Source of the DNA: Stomoxys calcitrans
Taxonomy: Eukaryota; Arthropoda; Insecta; Diptera; Muscidae
Assembly: GCF_963082655.1 (NCBI RefSeq)
Contig: NC_081554.1
Location: forward strand, 192,478,206-192,542,205
DNA: 64,000 nt
Reading direction: 5' to 3'
Below, in pieces: positions 43,926 through 53,151 of the stretch; the stretch's first letter is position 1; each line of letters begins with the position of its first letter. Under the pieces are notes generated by a model. It saw nothing but the letters and a program-made list of their open reading frames with translations, made no database searches and was not told where the DNA came from. The position numbers and the translations under genes are program-made.

Positions 43926-44501
43926 CTAGTGCAACTCACTGTGCCGGTCCGGGTCCCAAGATCTTATGGCCATTTTAATGTCCGTAAGGATGTTCACACT
44001 CGACATCCTTGCGTTAGTACCACACCTTACGCATTCCTTGATCGCCCGGATCTCCACCTGCAGGACCGTATTATGGTCAGACAATCTAAAACAGATCTTC
44101 CGCTGTGGTAATCTTATTCTATTCCTGAAGCCGTGTGTAGTACACATCCCAATATACTTTCGCTGTTTTACGACGTGCTCTGTTAAAAAGTCTGAGGACC
44201 TCTTTCCCAATGTTGCGAATCTGCCCGGTCTTCCAGGGCTTTTTTTTTGGGCTGATTTCCATTCTCGAAGAGAATAACTACCATCGAAAGACTCCACTAG
44301 TGCAGTCGTAATCCTGTTGACATTGTCGTCAATGCCTTCTATACTTGGACAATCTAAATTATCTTGCCCAAGTTTTCTTCTGAGTAAACTTCCGAATTTT
44401 GGCCAGTTGGTTTTCAACTTATTACGGAAGCTTATCGGGTTCGGCGAAGGCTGTTCTATTCTAAACATAATGTAGCGATGGTCTGAGAAGAAATGATCCA
44501 T
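43926..44501 (-). pseudogene. LINE remnant: endonuclease end joined to RNase H
   Basis: A 191-codon frame starting ATG. Residues 6-10 are SDHRY, the end of an APE-type endonuclease (SDH with catalytic His). Residues 11-115 are the linker, including NPISFRNKLKTNW and CPSIEGIDDNVNRITTALVE. Residues about 132-180 match RNase H: LSDHNTVLQVEIRAIKECV (Glu150) and VNILTDIKMAI (Asp174). The whole reverse transcriptase is missing, with the junction near residues 121-135, yet the frame stays open. The RNase H is truncated after its third motif. Unlikely to act as a transposon protein. A recent internal deletion is inferred. Confidence 0.75.
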
Positions 44502-45159
44502 GGAGATCCTCCAATCCTAAACTTCATCGATTAGATTTTCCGAACATATTTCATCATATTGTTAAATTTCTCCTCATTTAAAGCATACTTTTTGGCTGTG
44601 TGTTAAAATTTTAAGGGATTTCTCTTTAATCCTGCACACTTGATTTCCCGTTTCTCCATGTGTCATCGTATAAACTCTAAAAAACATCGAAAATGTAATT
44701 CCTTATTGCGGTTTGCTGTCGGTTTATTTGATCTTTGGTGAATTAAATTTGTACATGATTTTATTTACTCAATATTGGCTTTGATGTCAACAATGTCTGA
44801 ACGAACGAGTGTGGCCTTTAGGATAAAAGGTCAAGACAATGTCTGAGGCACAAAATCACACATACACAAAATGGAAAAAAAAACAACATCGCATCATAAA
44901 GGAGGAAAGTCATAAAACTCAGCATGAATGCCATACAATTGATATGAACATAATAAAGCAAAGGCATAACGACAATAAATTTAATACAAAATGAGGTATA
45001 AATATTTATAAGAGGGGGAAAAAAAACCACCAGCCTCATATATTAACCGAAACGCCTGAAAGATATGGTTGTGAAAAGGAAAAGACACACATTAATCCTT
45101 AAAGTATGCTTCAAAAGTATGAACAATTCGTGGAAAGATTTTTACTTAAATGAAGTCTT
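44502..45159. other. unique AT-rich DNA
   Basis: TTTAAAGCATACTTTTTGGC begins at 44578. A strongly hydrophobic 73-residue frame on the minus strand (44818-45039) results from T-rich composition. No gene supported. Confidence 0.45.
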
Positions 45160-45195
45160 TCAAGTACCTTTTTGGAGTGGAGGCTTTGAAAGAGG
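45160..45195 (+). repeat. 36-bp exact repeat, copy 1
   Basis: Starts TCAAGTACCTTTTTGGAGTG and ends GCTTTGAAAGAGG. Identical to 46855-46890. It precedes a minus-oriented Helitron-like fragment. Confidence 0.97.
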
Positions 45196-45204
45196 AAGAT
45201 TTGG

Positions 45205-45770
45205 AGAAAATTGGTTCTGCCGTTTTTCAGTCTATCCGGAACAAACAAACCAAGTCCCATATATCCGTGATTGGCTAATGTGCCCAGTTTGGTCGTTTGT
45301 GTGAGGGTGGGGTGACCCACTATTCTTCTACCTGAATTTGTATGTCAGATTCGTTATCTACTCCCGCATACTTTTCATTTGATACCCTTATTGTTCTTAT
45401 CGACACACTTTTGATTTTGGGTGGTGTTTTTGAGGTAATGGTGGAGGGTCCGCCCCCTTCCGTTATCAATAAATTATAAAGCCTATTCCTACTTCCTGAC
45501 CATATTCGTAATCTACTCCCTCATACTATTCATTTGAGTCCCATATTGTCATGATCGTCAAATAAGCCAAAACCCCTTAAAGTTTTGGGGCTGGGGTGGC
45601 CCCCCAGGTACTGGGACCCAACGTTTATTATTAAATTCGTACTCTACTCTTGAATACCTTTCATTTGAATTCCATATTGTCCCGATCGGTCCACTTTTAT
45701 TTTTGGGGTAAGGGGGAGGGTCCGCCCGCAACTCAATGAAGCCTTAAAGTTCTATAAAAGAAATCTGTCA
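45205..45770 (-). mobile_element. Helitron-like repeat fragment
   Basis: Reversed start TTCAGTCTATCCGGAACAAAC, then modules with ACCTTTCATTTGAATTCC, GGGGTGGCCCCCCAGGTACTGG and GGGGGAGGGTCCGCCC. Same family as 32690 and 36405. Ends near AATGAAGCCTTAAAG. Confidence 0.7.
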
Positions 45771-46854
45771 AAGAGACCTATTTCAAATCTACATTAAGTT
45801 TTGTGAATACCGGTGTAAGTTTACTCTCATCCTTAGACACGATTTTGTATTAAATCCTCAAAATGATTTTTCTCTCTACACTGCTGCTTACCCACCTTGC
45901 TAATCAGTACTGAGTCATTATCTTGTAAAGTGATAAAAACTCAATTTACATTGCATTTCATATTAATTGCCGGCTTGCCACTTGTATGACTGCTTCCCAT
46001 TAAATCCTTAACTTGGGCTTTCCTTAAAAATTAATTTAAATGAACACGCGATATTTGCCCTTACAAAATGAGCAACACGAATCAAACATGTTGCCACAGC
46101 ATGCAATAACCTGCCATGTCAGCCTGCATCATGCATATGTGCATACCAAATAGGCAACTTGCACAGAGGGATACATCACCCATGACGAACATCAAACACC
46201 CACTCCAACAAAGTGCTCAACAGAGAGTGCCAATGTGCAACAGAAGGATATACATGGGTTGCTGCTACAACACATCAAATGCTTCTAAAATATTGTTCCG
46301 ATTGGTATGGCAAGGTCCCTTAGGCCGCAATGGTTGTACTGGTACAATGCTGGCTGAACATGATTCGATCTTTGGAGAGAATTTTTGCCAAGGACTAAAT
46401 AGGCGGGTGGGATATTTAAGCGAGGAAAAAGGAAAAGGAAGATTTTTTGGAATTTTTCTTTGGGGAAAATTTTATAAAACTTTCTTCACTAGGAAACATT
46501 TTGTAAAAACTTTTTCTTTAGGGAAAATTTTACTAAAATTCTTTTTTGGAAAAATTTTTATTGAAATTTAATAATTGGAGAAAATTTAAGAAAAATTTTG
46601 ATTTTAAACAAAATTTTAAAATTTATAAAAAAAAAATTTCTAAAATTTTGCTCTATGAGCAAATTTATTACGAAATTTTTATTTCAAATTTGGTTGCCCA
46701 TCAGGACGAGTATAATTTTTTTTCATTATATGTTTATTACACTTTCGAGACTAACTCAATGTTCGAAAATTGCTTATGCAATGGGAAAGTCAGAGGATAC
46801 CACACACCAGCCATGTTATGTCGCGTTTCGATCTCTTGGTAAAGGAAGCTATCA
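45771..46854. other. unique DNA grading into degenerate A/T repeat
   Basis: The 151-codon plus frame 46116-46571 starts with ordinary sequence and runs into a GGGAAAATTTTA/AAAACTTT repeat (46440-46690), a decayed relative of the 29-bp minisatellite. No domain is recognised and I treat it as chance. Confidence 0.45.
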
Positions 46855-46890
46855 TCAAGTACCTTTTTGGAGTGGAGGCTTTGAAAGAGG
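46855..46890 (+). repeat. 36-bp exact repeat, copy 2
   Basis: Identical to 45160-45195. Flanks differ on both sides beyond the 36 bp, so this may be part of a short dispersed element. Confidence 0.97.
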
Positions 46891-47165
46891 TACATTGGTA
46901 GGTTGTACTTATATTGAAGTCGTTGAGAAAGTAGCTCCATGAAATATATATACTTGCGAAATATTTGTCGCACTAGCTGTCTCTTTCCACAGCATCTATG
47001 TTGTATTGTATCTAAAGATTTTTTTAGACCTACAATTACTCGCAGGGTATACACATAGTCTGTCCATAGTTCAGAAGTTGTGTCGATGGCTTTGAACGCT
47101 TAGACGACGGCAACCGTTAATTTTTGCTAGTAAGTCCTATGCTAAAACCAAGGTTGGTGGTTAAC
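46891..47165. other. short spacer
   Basis: No gene or repeat recognised. Confidence 0.45.
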
Positions 47166-47790
47166 CACCAAAGGATGTGGGTATACCAATCTAGTCATTC
47201 CGTTTATTACACCTCAAAATAATGGTCTAAGACCCCATAACGTATATATATGCTTGATCGTCTCGACGTCCTGAGTCGGTCTAGCCATGTTCCTCCGTCC
47301 GTCTATCGAAATCTAGATAGTGGCCGAATACATAACGACAGCCGTTTGAAATTTTGCTCAGAGACTTAATATTGATGTAGGTCGTTGGGTATTGCAAATG
47401 GGCCATATCAGTTCAGATTTAGCTCCCATATAAACCGATCTCCAGATTTGATTTCTTGAGCTCTTAAAAGCCGCAATTTTTTTCCGATTTGGCCGCAATT
47501 TTGCACATGGTGTTCTATTTGGAATTTCCAACAACTGTGAATGGTAAAGCTTCCATATAAACAGATCCCCGATTTGATTTCTGGAGCCCCTTGAAGCCAC
47601 AATTTTTGTCCGATTTGGTGGTGTTCTGTTATGTCTTCTCAAAACTGTGTCAAGTACGGTCCACATCGGGTCATGATCTGATATAGCTCCCATATACGGC
47701 GGTCTCCGATTTGACTTCTTGAGCCATTACTAGCCGCAATTTTTGTACCATTTCTGTGAAATTTTGTATGCATGCGCTTTTACTTGTTTT
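47166..47790 (+). mobile_element. H/P family copy (H end first), truncated
   Basis: AACCACCAAAGGATGTGGGTATAC, CCGTTTATTACACCTC, CGTATATATATGCTTGATCG, CGTCCGTCTATCG, then units with TTTAGCTCCCATATAAACC and TATAGCTCCCATATACGG. It ends with a shortened P side (GCGCTTTTACTTGTTTT) lacking the TTCGGCC palindrome. Confidence 0.75.
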
Positions 47791-47825
47791 TGCTTGAATG
47801 TACTGCTCTCAAATACCCACCATCA

Positions 47826-48770
47826 CGAGTATATATGTAAACCACCTTTTGTTATAATCCGGTAAACATGCATAATTTATGTACCCATAGCTATATCGAA
47901 ATATGGTTCGATTCGGCTCGGACATTAAGTGGTCTACTAAATACAAGTCACTAATAAATATTTATCTCTTTGGCAGCTATGTCCAAATATAGACCGAACT
48001 GAACCATACAGGTCACGGATGCCAAGAAGACTAACATAAGCCACTGTATAAAATTTAAGCCCAAGACTTTAAATCGAGGGATCGGTCTGTATGACCGCTA
48101 TATCCAAATCTGGACCGATCTAAGTCAAATTCAACAAGTGAAATAGCGATAAGTTCGGCCGGGTCGGGAACTTTGGATACCCACCACCTTGGTGTATATG
48201 TAAACCACCTTTCGTCATAGCCCGGTGAGAAATTCCTAATTTATGCCCTTAAAAGCGGATTATAAATTGCGCTTTTTAAGGGGCCAAGATTATAAATCGA
48301 GAGATCGGTCTATATGGCAGCTCTATCCAAATCTGAACCGATCTGTGCCAAATCTAATAGGACATCAAATGTGCCTTTTATGGACCCAAGATCTTAAATC
48401 GAGAGATCGGTCTATATGGCTGCTATATCCAAATCTGAACCGATCTGAGCCTAACAAAACTCACTGTCCCAAATTTTGGCGACATCGGACAATAAATGCG
48501 CCTTTTATTGGCCCAAGACCTTAAATCGAGAGATCGGTCTATATGGCAGTTATAACCGATCAGAGCCAAATTGAAGAATAATATCGGTTGGCCCAACACA
48601 ACTCACTGCCCCGAATTTAGACGAAATCGGACAATAAATGCGACTTTTATGGGCCCAAGACCCTAATTCGGAAGATCGGTCAACTTCGCCAAGTACGATC
48701 CAATTCGGTCTATAAGTAGATATAGCTCCCATATTTTAGCAGAATCCATGATGGTGGGTTCCCAAGATTC
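47826..48770 (+). mobile_element. two H/P family copies sharing a boundary
   Basis: One starts ATATGTAAACCACCTTTTG and runs to AATCTGGACCGATCTAAG. A P end (GTTCGGCCGGGTCGGG at 48151) and GATACCCACCACCTTGG follow. A second array then runs from 48195 with GGCAGCT cores near 48317, 48417 and 48545. It ends in GGTGGGTTCCCAAGATTCGG, where a SINE is inserted. Confidence 0.75.
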
Positions 48771-48892
48771 GGTACCTCACAAATGTTGCCAGCATTACGA
48801 GGGGAAAACTACCGCAAAAATTTTTTCAGATGGTCTCGTCAGGCTTTCAGTGTCATAGGTGGATATGCTAACCTCTGCGCTACGGTGGTCTC
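48771..48892 (-). mobile_element. SINE fragment in an H/P P end
   Basis: GGTACCTCACAAATGTTGCC, AGCATTACGAGGGGAAAAC, AGATGGTCTCGTCAGGCTTTC, GGTGGATATGCTAACCTCTG and TACGGTGGTCTC. It interrupts the H/P sequence just after CCCAAGATTCG. Confidence 0.8.
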
Positions 48893-49133
48893 ATTTTTTA
48901 TAGTTGCCATATATTTTTGTCGGGCCCAATAGACCCATCCACCACCCGCCCCCACCCCTTGGAGACATTACAAGCTTTCATCCGAAATGATATTTTAAGG
49001 CTGTATAAACCACAATTTTGGTCGTTCTTTACCAAATTCTGTGATGTGTTTTAATTGATATTCCAAATTACGTACAAAACATCATTTAAATGGGCCCAGA
49101 TTTACTTAAAGCTCCCATATATATAATTTTTTG
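48893..49133. other. short diverged repeat spacer
   Basis: Includes GTTGCCATATATTTTTGTCGG and TAAAGCTCCCATATATATAA, faint H/P-like phrases, but no clear copy. Confidence 0.35.
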
Positions 49134-49458
49134 GAGGCCACAGTAGCGCAGAGGTTAGCATGGACGCCTATGACGCTGAATGCCTGCATTCGAATTCTGG
49201 CGAAAACATCAAACAAAAATTTCAGCGGTGGCTTTTCCCCTCCTATTGCATCCGACATTTGGGAGGTACTATTCCATTTGAAAAAATGTAAAAACTTCTC
49301 CCCAAAAGAGGTGCCGCACTGCAGCACACCGTTCAGATTCAGCTATATAAAGGAGGCCTTTTATCAATGAGCTTAAACTCAAATCGGACAGCACTCATTG
49401 ATATGTGAAAAGTTTGCCGCTGTTTCTTAATGAAATGTTCATGGGCAAATTTTGCTGG
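49134..49458 (+). mobile_element. tRNA-derived SINE, longest copy
   Basis: The head GCCACAGTAGCGCAGAGGTT then AGCATGGACGCC is A-box-like, with CTGCATTCGAATTCTGGCG as the B box. The body holds TTTCAGCGGTGGC, AAAAACTTCTCCCC, GAGGTGCCGCACTG and CACACCGTTCAG. The tail reads GATATGTGAAAAGTTTGCCG then AATGTTCATGGGCAAATTTTGC (tail end). Length about 325 bp; it defines both ends of the family for this window. Confidence 0.87.
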
Positions 49459-50574
49459 CGGTCTTCCTTTGCCTTTACCCCATCCCTCGTTTCGCAAATA
49501 GTATTCCCATGCACCCAATTCGTAAATAATGAATATTCAATGTTAAGCAAATACAAAGCGAAACCTACAACTGTTGTTAGCGATGCTGCTGCTGCTGCCG
49601 CCAGTCTTGTTTGCCATTGCCTGCATCTCATCCACATCAATAAAAGGCCACTACTTCTTCTTCGTCTTCGTATTCTTGTGGCAGTAATTAGTGGCAAATT
49701 GTGTGTAATATAAACAAAGGAAAGGAGAATGAGTCAAATTGTGGGTGTGTGTTCGCCTTTTCGATAGACGGCTAAGGAATGGTTGGAAAAGAAACTCTTC
49801 CACACATTTTATGATATTTGCTTACACCGTGATATATCGCCTCAATACACACATTGATATACATACTTCCTTGTGTTCGTGTGTGTGTGTGTGAGAACTA
49901 GTTTGCAAGTGAGTAACGTAGCAAGTGCATTACAACAAAAGCTTTAGGTTTAAATTTGTTTTTAATTAGGAGAATTGTAAGCACATTTGCTGGTTGACAT
50001 CGTGTCGTGAGTTTAGTTTCTTGTTCAGTGAGTGAGTAGCGAGTGTTGAGTATGGGTGGGAGTGGTGATGGCAATGCCTGAGAGATTACACCTTTCATGC
50101 ATACGATAGTGCTAAATTTTAACAATTTTCTTGTTGTAATACAACACCAGGCCAACAGAGATGGGAAATTTGAATGTTTGGGTACTTTTTAAAAATAATG
50201 CTTTGGGTATCGCTTAATTAATTAAAAGTTTATCAAAAACAAAAGCTGAAAATCTAAATCATTAAATTACAATACAAAATAAAAAAATAAAGAAAGTTTA
50301 AAAATCAACTTAAAAATTTTTTGAAGAAATTAGCTTTAAAATTTTCTATATAAAATTCAAATTTTGTGAAAATAATTTTTTGTATTTTTTTAATATCAAT
50401 GAGTAACGTTAATAATATACACAGCAAAATTAAAAAATACACAGAAAAATTAAAAAATACACAGACAAATTAAAAATTGATTTAAAACACGAAATTGATT
50501 GATCATATTAATTTTTTAACTGAAATTATTTCAATCACGAAAATGATAATCACAGATATCGCAAAAGGTGACTG
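49459..50574. other. unique DNA with triplet and (GT)n patches
   Basis: GCTGCTGCTGCTGCC at 49583-49600 gives an alanine run in a chance frame. (GT)n at 49878-49893. A tandem ACACAGAAAAATTAAAAAAT-like triplet of units lies at 50419-50475. No gene supported. Confidence 0.5.
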
Positions 50575-50718
50575 AAAGCAAGTAAAAGCGTGCAAAGTTC
50601 GGCCGGATCGAATCTTATATACTCTCCACCATGGATCGCATTTGTCGAGTTCTACGCGCGCTATCTCTTTTTTGGCAAACAATGAATATTGAATAAGAAC
50701 TGTTATGCTATTGGTGCT
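50575..50718 (-). mobile_element. H/P family P end, left part of interrupted copy
   Basis: AGCAAGTAAAAGCGTGC, GTTCGGCCGGATCGAATC and CTCCACCATGGATCGC run to CTATTGGTGCTA, where the fold-back element enters at a TA. Confidence 0.85.
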
Positions 50719-50719
50719 A

Positions 50720-51326
50720 AAGGGTGATTTTTTTGAGGTTAGGATTTTCATGCATTAGTATTTGACAGATCACGTGGGATTTCAGACATGGTGTCAAAGA
50801 GAAAGATGCTCAGTATGCTTTGACATTTCATCATGAATAGACTTACTAACGAGCAACGCTTGCAAATCATTGAATTTTATTACCAAAATCAGTGTTCGGT
50901 TCGAAATGTGTTCAAATTTTGACAAATTTTGTTCAGCGATGAGGCTCATTTCTGGTTGAATGGCTACGTAAATAAGCAAAATTGCCGCATTTGGAGTGAA
51001 GAGCAACCAGAAGCCGTTCAAGAACTGCCCATGCATCCCGAAAAATGCACTGTTTGGTGTGGTTTGTACGCTGGTGGAATCATTGGACCGTATTTTTTCA
51101 AAGATGCTGTTGGACGCAACGTTACGGTGAATGAACACATTTCGAACCGAACACTGATTTTGGTAATAAAATTCAATGATTTGCAAGCGTTGCTCGTTAA
51201 TAAGTCTATTCATGATGAAATGTCAAAGCATACTGAGCATCTTTCTCTTTGACACCATGTCTGAAATCCCACGTGATCTGTCAAATACTAATGCATGAAA
51301 ATCCTAACCTCAAAAAAATCACCCTT
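50720..51326. mobile_element. fold-back mariner derivative with 195-bp inverted arms
   Basis: Arms 50720-50914 and 51132-51326 are reverse complements with a single mismatch (near 50846: C on the left, equivalent T on the right). The outer ends are AAGGGTGATTTTTTTGAGG. TA flanks both sides (50718-50719, 51327-51328). Each arm holds the terminal repeat plus the first codons of a mariner transposase, starting MNR and including NEQRLQIIEFYYQNQCSV. The 217-bp centre (50915-51131) keeps only the block around the first catalytic aspartate. The 3' half of the transposon has been replaced by an inverted copy of its 5' end. It could move only with transposase supplied by another copy. Confidence 0.93.
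50832..51131 (+). pseudogene. mariner transposase, N-terminus plus partial core
   Basis: The ATG at 50832 opens MNRLTNEQRLQIIEFYYQNQ, the start of the helix-turn-helix DNA-binding region, and stops after about 29 codons at the deletion junction near 50915-50925. From 50926 a second frame reads LFSDEAHFWLNGYVNKQN, then WSEEQPEAVQELPMHP, CTVWCGLYAGGIIG and FFKDAVGRNVTVN (first Asp motif and the following strands). It then runs into the inverted arm, so the second and third Asp are absent. The same N-terminal start occurs on the minus strand in the right arm. Confidence 0.88.
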
Positions 51327-52256
51327 TATATCAAGTTATCGTCCGATTCGGACCATAAATAAATGCTGAACATTGTAGAAGTCATTATGAAATATTTCAC
51401 TTCATTCGGATAAGAATTGCGCCTTGTAGGGGCTAAAGAAGCAAAATCGGGAGATCGGTTTATATGGGAGCTGTATCAAGCTATAAATCGATTCAGATCA
51501 TAATGAGCACGTATGTCGAAGGTCACGGGAGAAGCCACTGTACAAAATTTCTGCCAAATCGGATGAGAATTGGGCCCTCTAGAGGCTCAAGAAGTTAAAA
51601 TCCCCGATCGGTTTATGTGGCAGCTATATCAGATTATGTACCGATTTGCGCCATACCTAACACTGTTATTGGAAGTCATAACAAAACCCCTCATGCAAAA
51701 TTTCAGCCAAATCGGATGAGAATTGCGAGCTCTATTGACTCAAGAAGTCAAGATCCAAGATGGGTTTATATGGCAGCTATATCAAAATATGGACCGATTT
51801 GAACCATATCTAGCACTGTTATTGGAAGTCATAACAAAACACCTCATGAAAAATTTCAGCCAAATCGGATGAGAATTGCGAGCTCTATTGGCTCAAGAAG
51901 TCAAGACCCAAGATTGTTTATCTGGCAGCTATATGCACATGCACCGATTTGGCCCGTTTACTATCCCAACCGACCTATACTAATAAAAAGTATTTGTGTT
52001 AAATTTCAAGCGGCTAGCTCTACTCCTTCGAAAGTTAGCGTGCTTTCGACAGACAGATGGACGGACGGACACACGGACAGACGGACGGACATGGCTAGAT
52101 CGACTTAAAATGACCTGACGATCAGGAATATATATATATATAGAATATGACGATCAAGAATATATACTTTATGGGGTCTCAGACGCATATTTCGAGGTGT
52201 TACAAACAGAATGACGAAATTAGTATACCCCCATCGAATGGTGGAGGGTACACAAA
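51327..52256 (-). mobile_element. H/P family, right part of interrupted copy
   Basis: Continues from TATATCAAGTTATCG and CCGATTCGGACCATAAATAA after the fold-back element. Units have TTATATGGGAGCTGTATCAAG, GTTTATGTGGCAGCTATATC and TTATATGGCAGCTATATCAA. Next are CAGACAGATGGACGGACGG (reversed GTCY) at 52048-52092, a duplicated AAGAATATATA segment, and the H end ATACCCCCATCGAATGGTGG at 52221-52248. Confidence 0.87.
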
Positions 52257-52263
52257 TTTCAAT

Positions 52264-53060
52264 TAACAACAAGTAAAAGCATGCTAAGTTCGGCCGGGCC
52301 GAATCCTGGGAACCCACCACCACTGGTTCTGCCACAAAATGGGATCTATATAAGATTATTGACCGATTTAGACAGTACTTAGCACAGTTGTTGGAAGTCA
52401 TTACAGAACATCGTGTGCAAAATTTCAGCCAAATCAGATGAATATTGAGGTTTCTAGAGGCTCAAGAAATCAAATAGGAAGATCGGTTTATATGGGACCT
52501 ATTTCAGGTTAGTGACCAATTTAGACGGCACTGGTCACAGTTGTTGGAAGTCATAATAGAGCACAACGTGCCAATTTTCAGCCAAATCGGTTGAAAAATG
52601 TGTCTATCAGGAGCTCAAGAAGTCAAATCGGGAGATCGGTTTAAATTGGAGCTATATATCAGGTTATAGGCCGTTATGACTTCCAACAACTATGCTAGCT
52701 ACAGGACACCATGTGCCAATTTTCAGCCAAATCAGATGAAAATTGAGGCTTCCCTGGGGCTCAGAATCGGGAGATCGGTTTATATGGGAGCTATATCCAA
52801 ATCTAAACCGATGTGGCGCATTTGCTATCCCCAACGACCTACATTAATATTAAGTTTCTGTGCAAAATTTCAAGCGGCTAGCTTTACGCGTTCGACCGCT
52901 ATCATGATTTCGAAAGACGGACGGACGTACATGGCTAGATCGACTCAGGATGTCGAGACGATCATATATACTTTATGGGGTCCTACATCAATATTTCGAG
53001 TTGTTACAAACTGGATGACTAGATTAGTATGCCCCCATCCCATGGTAGTGGGTATAAAAA
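52264..53060 (-). mobile_element. H/P family, complete compact copy
   Basis: AACAAGTAAAAGCATGC, then the perfect P palindrome TTCGGCCGGGCCGAA at 52289-52303, GGGAACCCACCACCACTGG, and units with AGCACAGTTGTTGGAAGTC. Then GAAAGACGGACGGACGTAC, CATATATACTTTATGGGG and the H end CCCCCATCCCATGGTAGTGG, GGTATAAAA at about 53050. Confidence 0.87.
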
Positions 53061-53074
53061 AAGTATATTTATTT

Positions 53075-53150
53075 AAAACAAGCAAAAAGTATTTAAATAG
53101 TTCGGCCATTACGAACTTTGAAAACCCACCACCATGGATAATTTATTACC
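53075..53150 (-). mobile_element. H/P family, P-end stub
   Basis: AAGCAAAAAGTATTTAAATAG, GTTCGGCCATTACGAAC (altered P palindrome with ATTAC in the centre), AACCCACCACCATGGATAA, then it stops. Confidence 0.75.
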
Positions 53151-53151
53151 C

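Noticed and set aside
44818..45039. Small membrane protein on the minus strand
   Set aside because: The hydrophobic residues follow from T-rich composition on that strand. No other support.
46116..46571. 151-codon open frame
   Set aside because: Its second half is the degenerate GGGAAAATTTT repeat, and no domain is recognisable in the first half.
50929..51252. Novel 107-residue fusion protein
   Set aside because: It begins at TTG and its second half is the antisense of the transposase start in the inverted arm.
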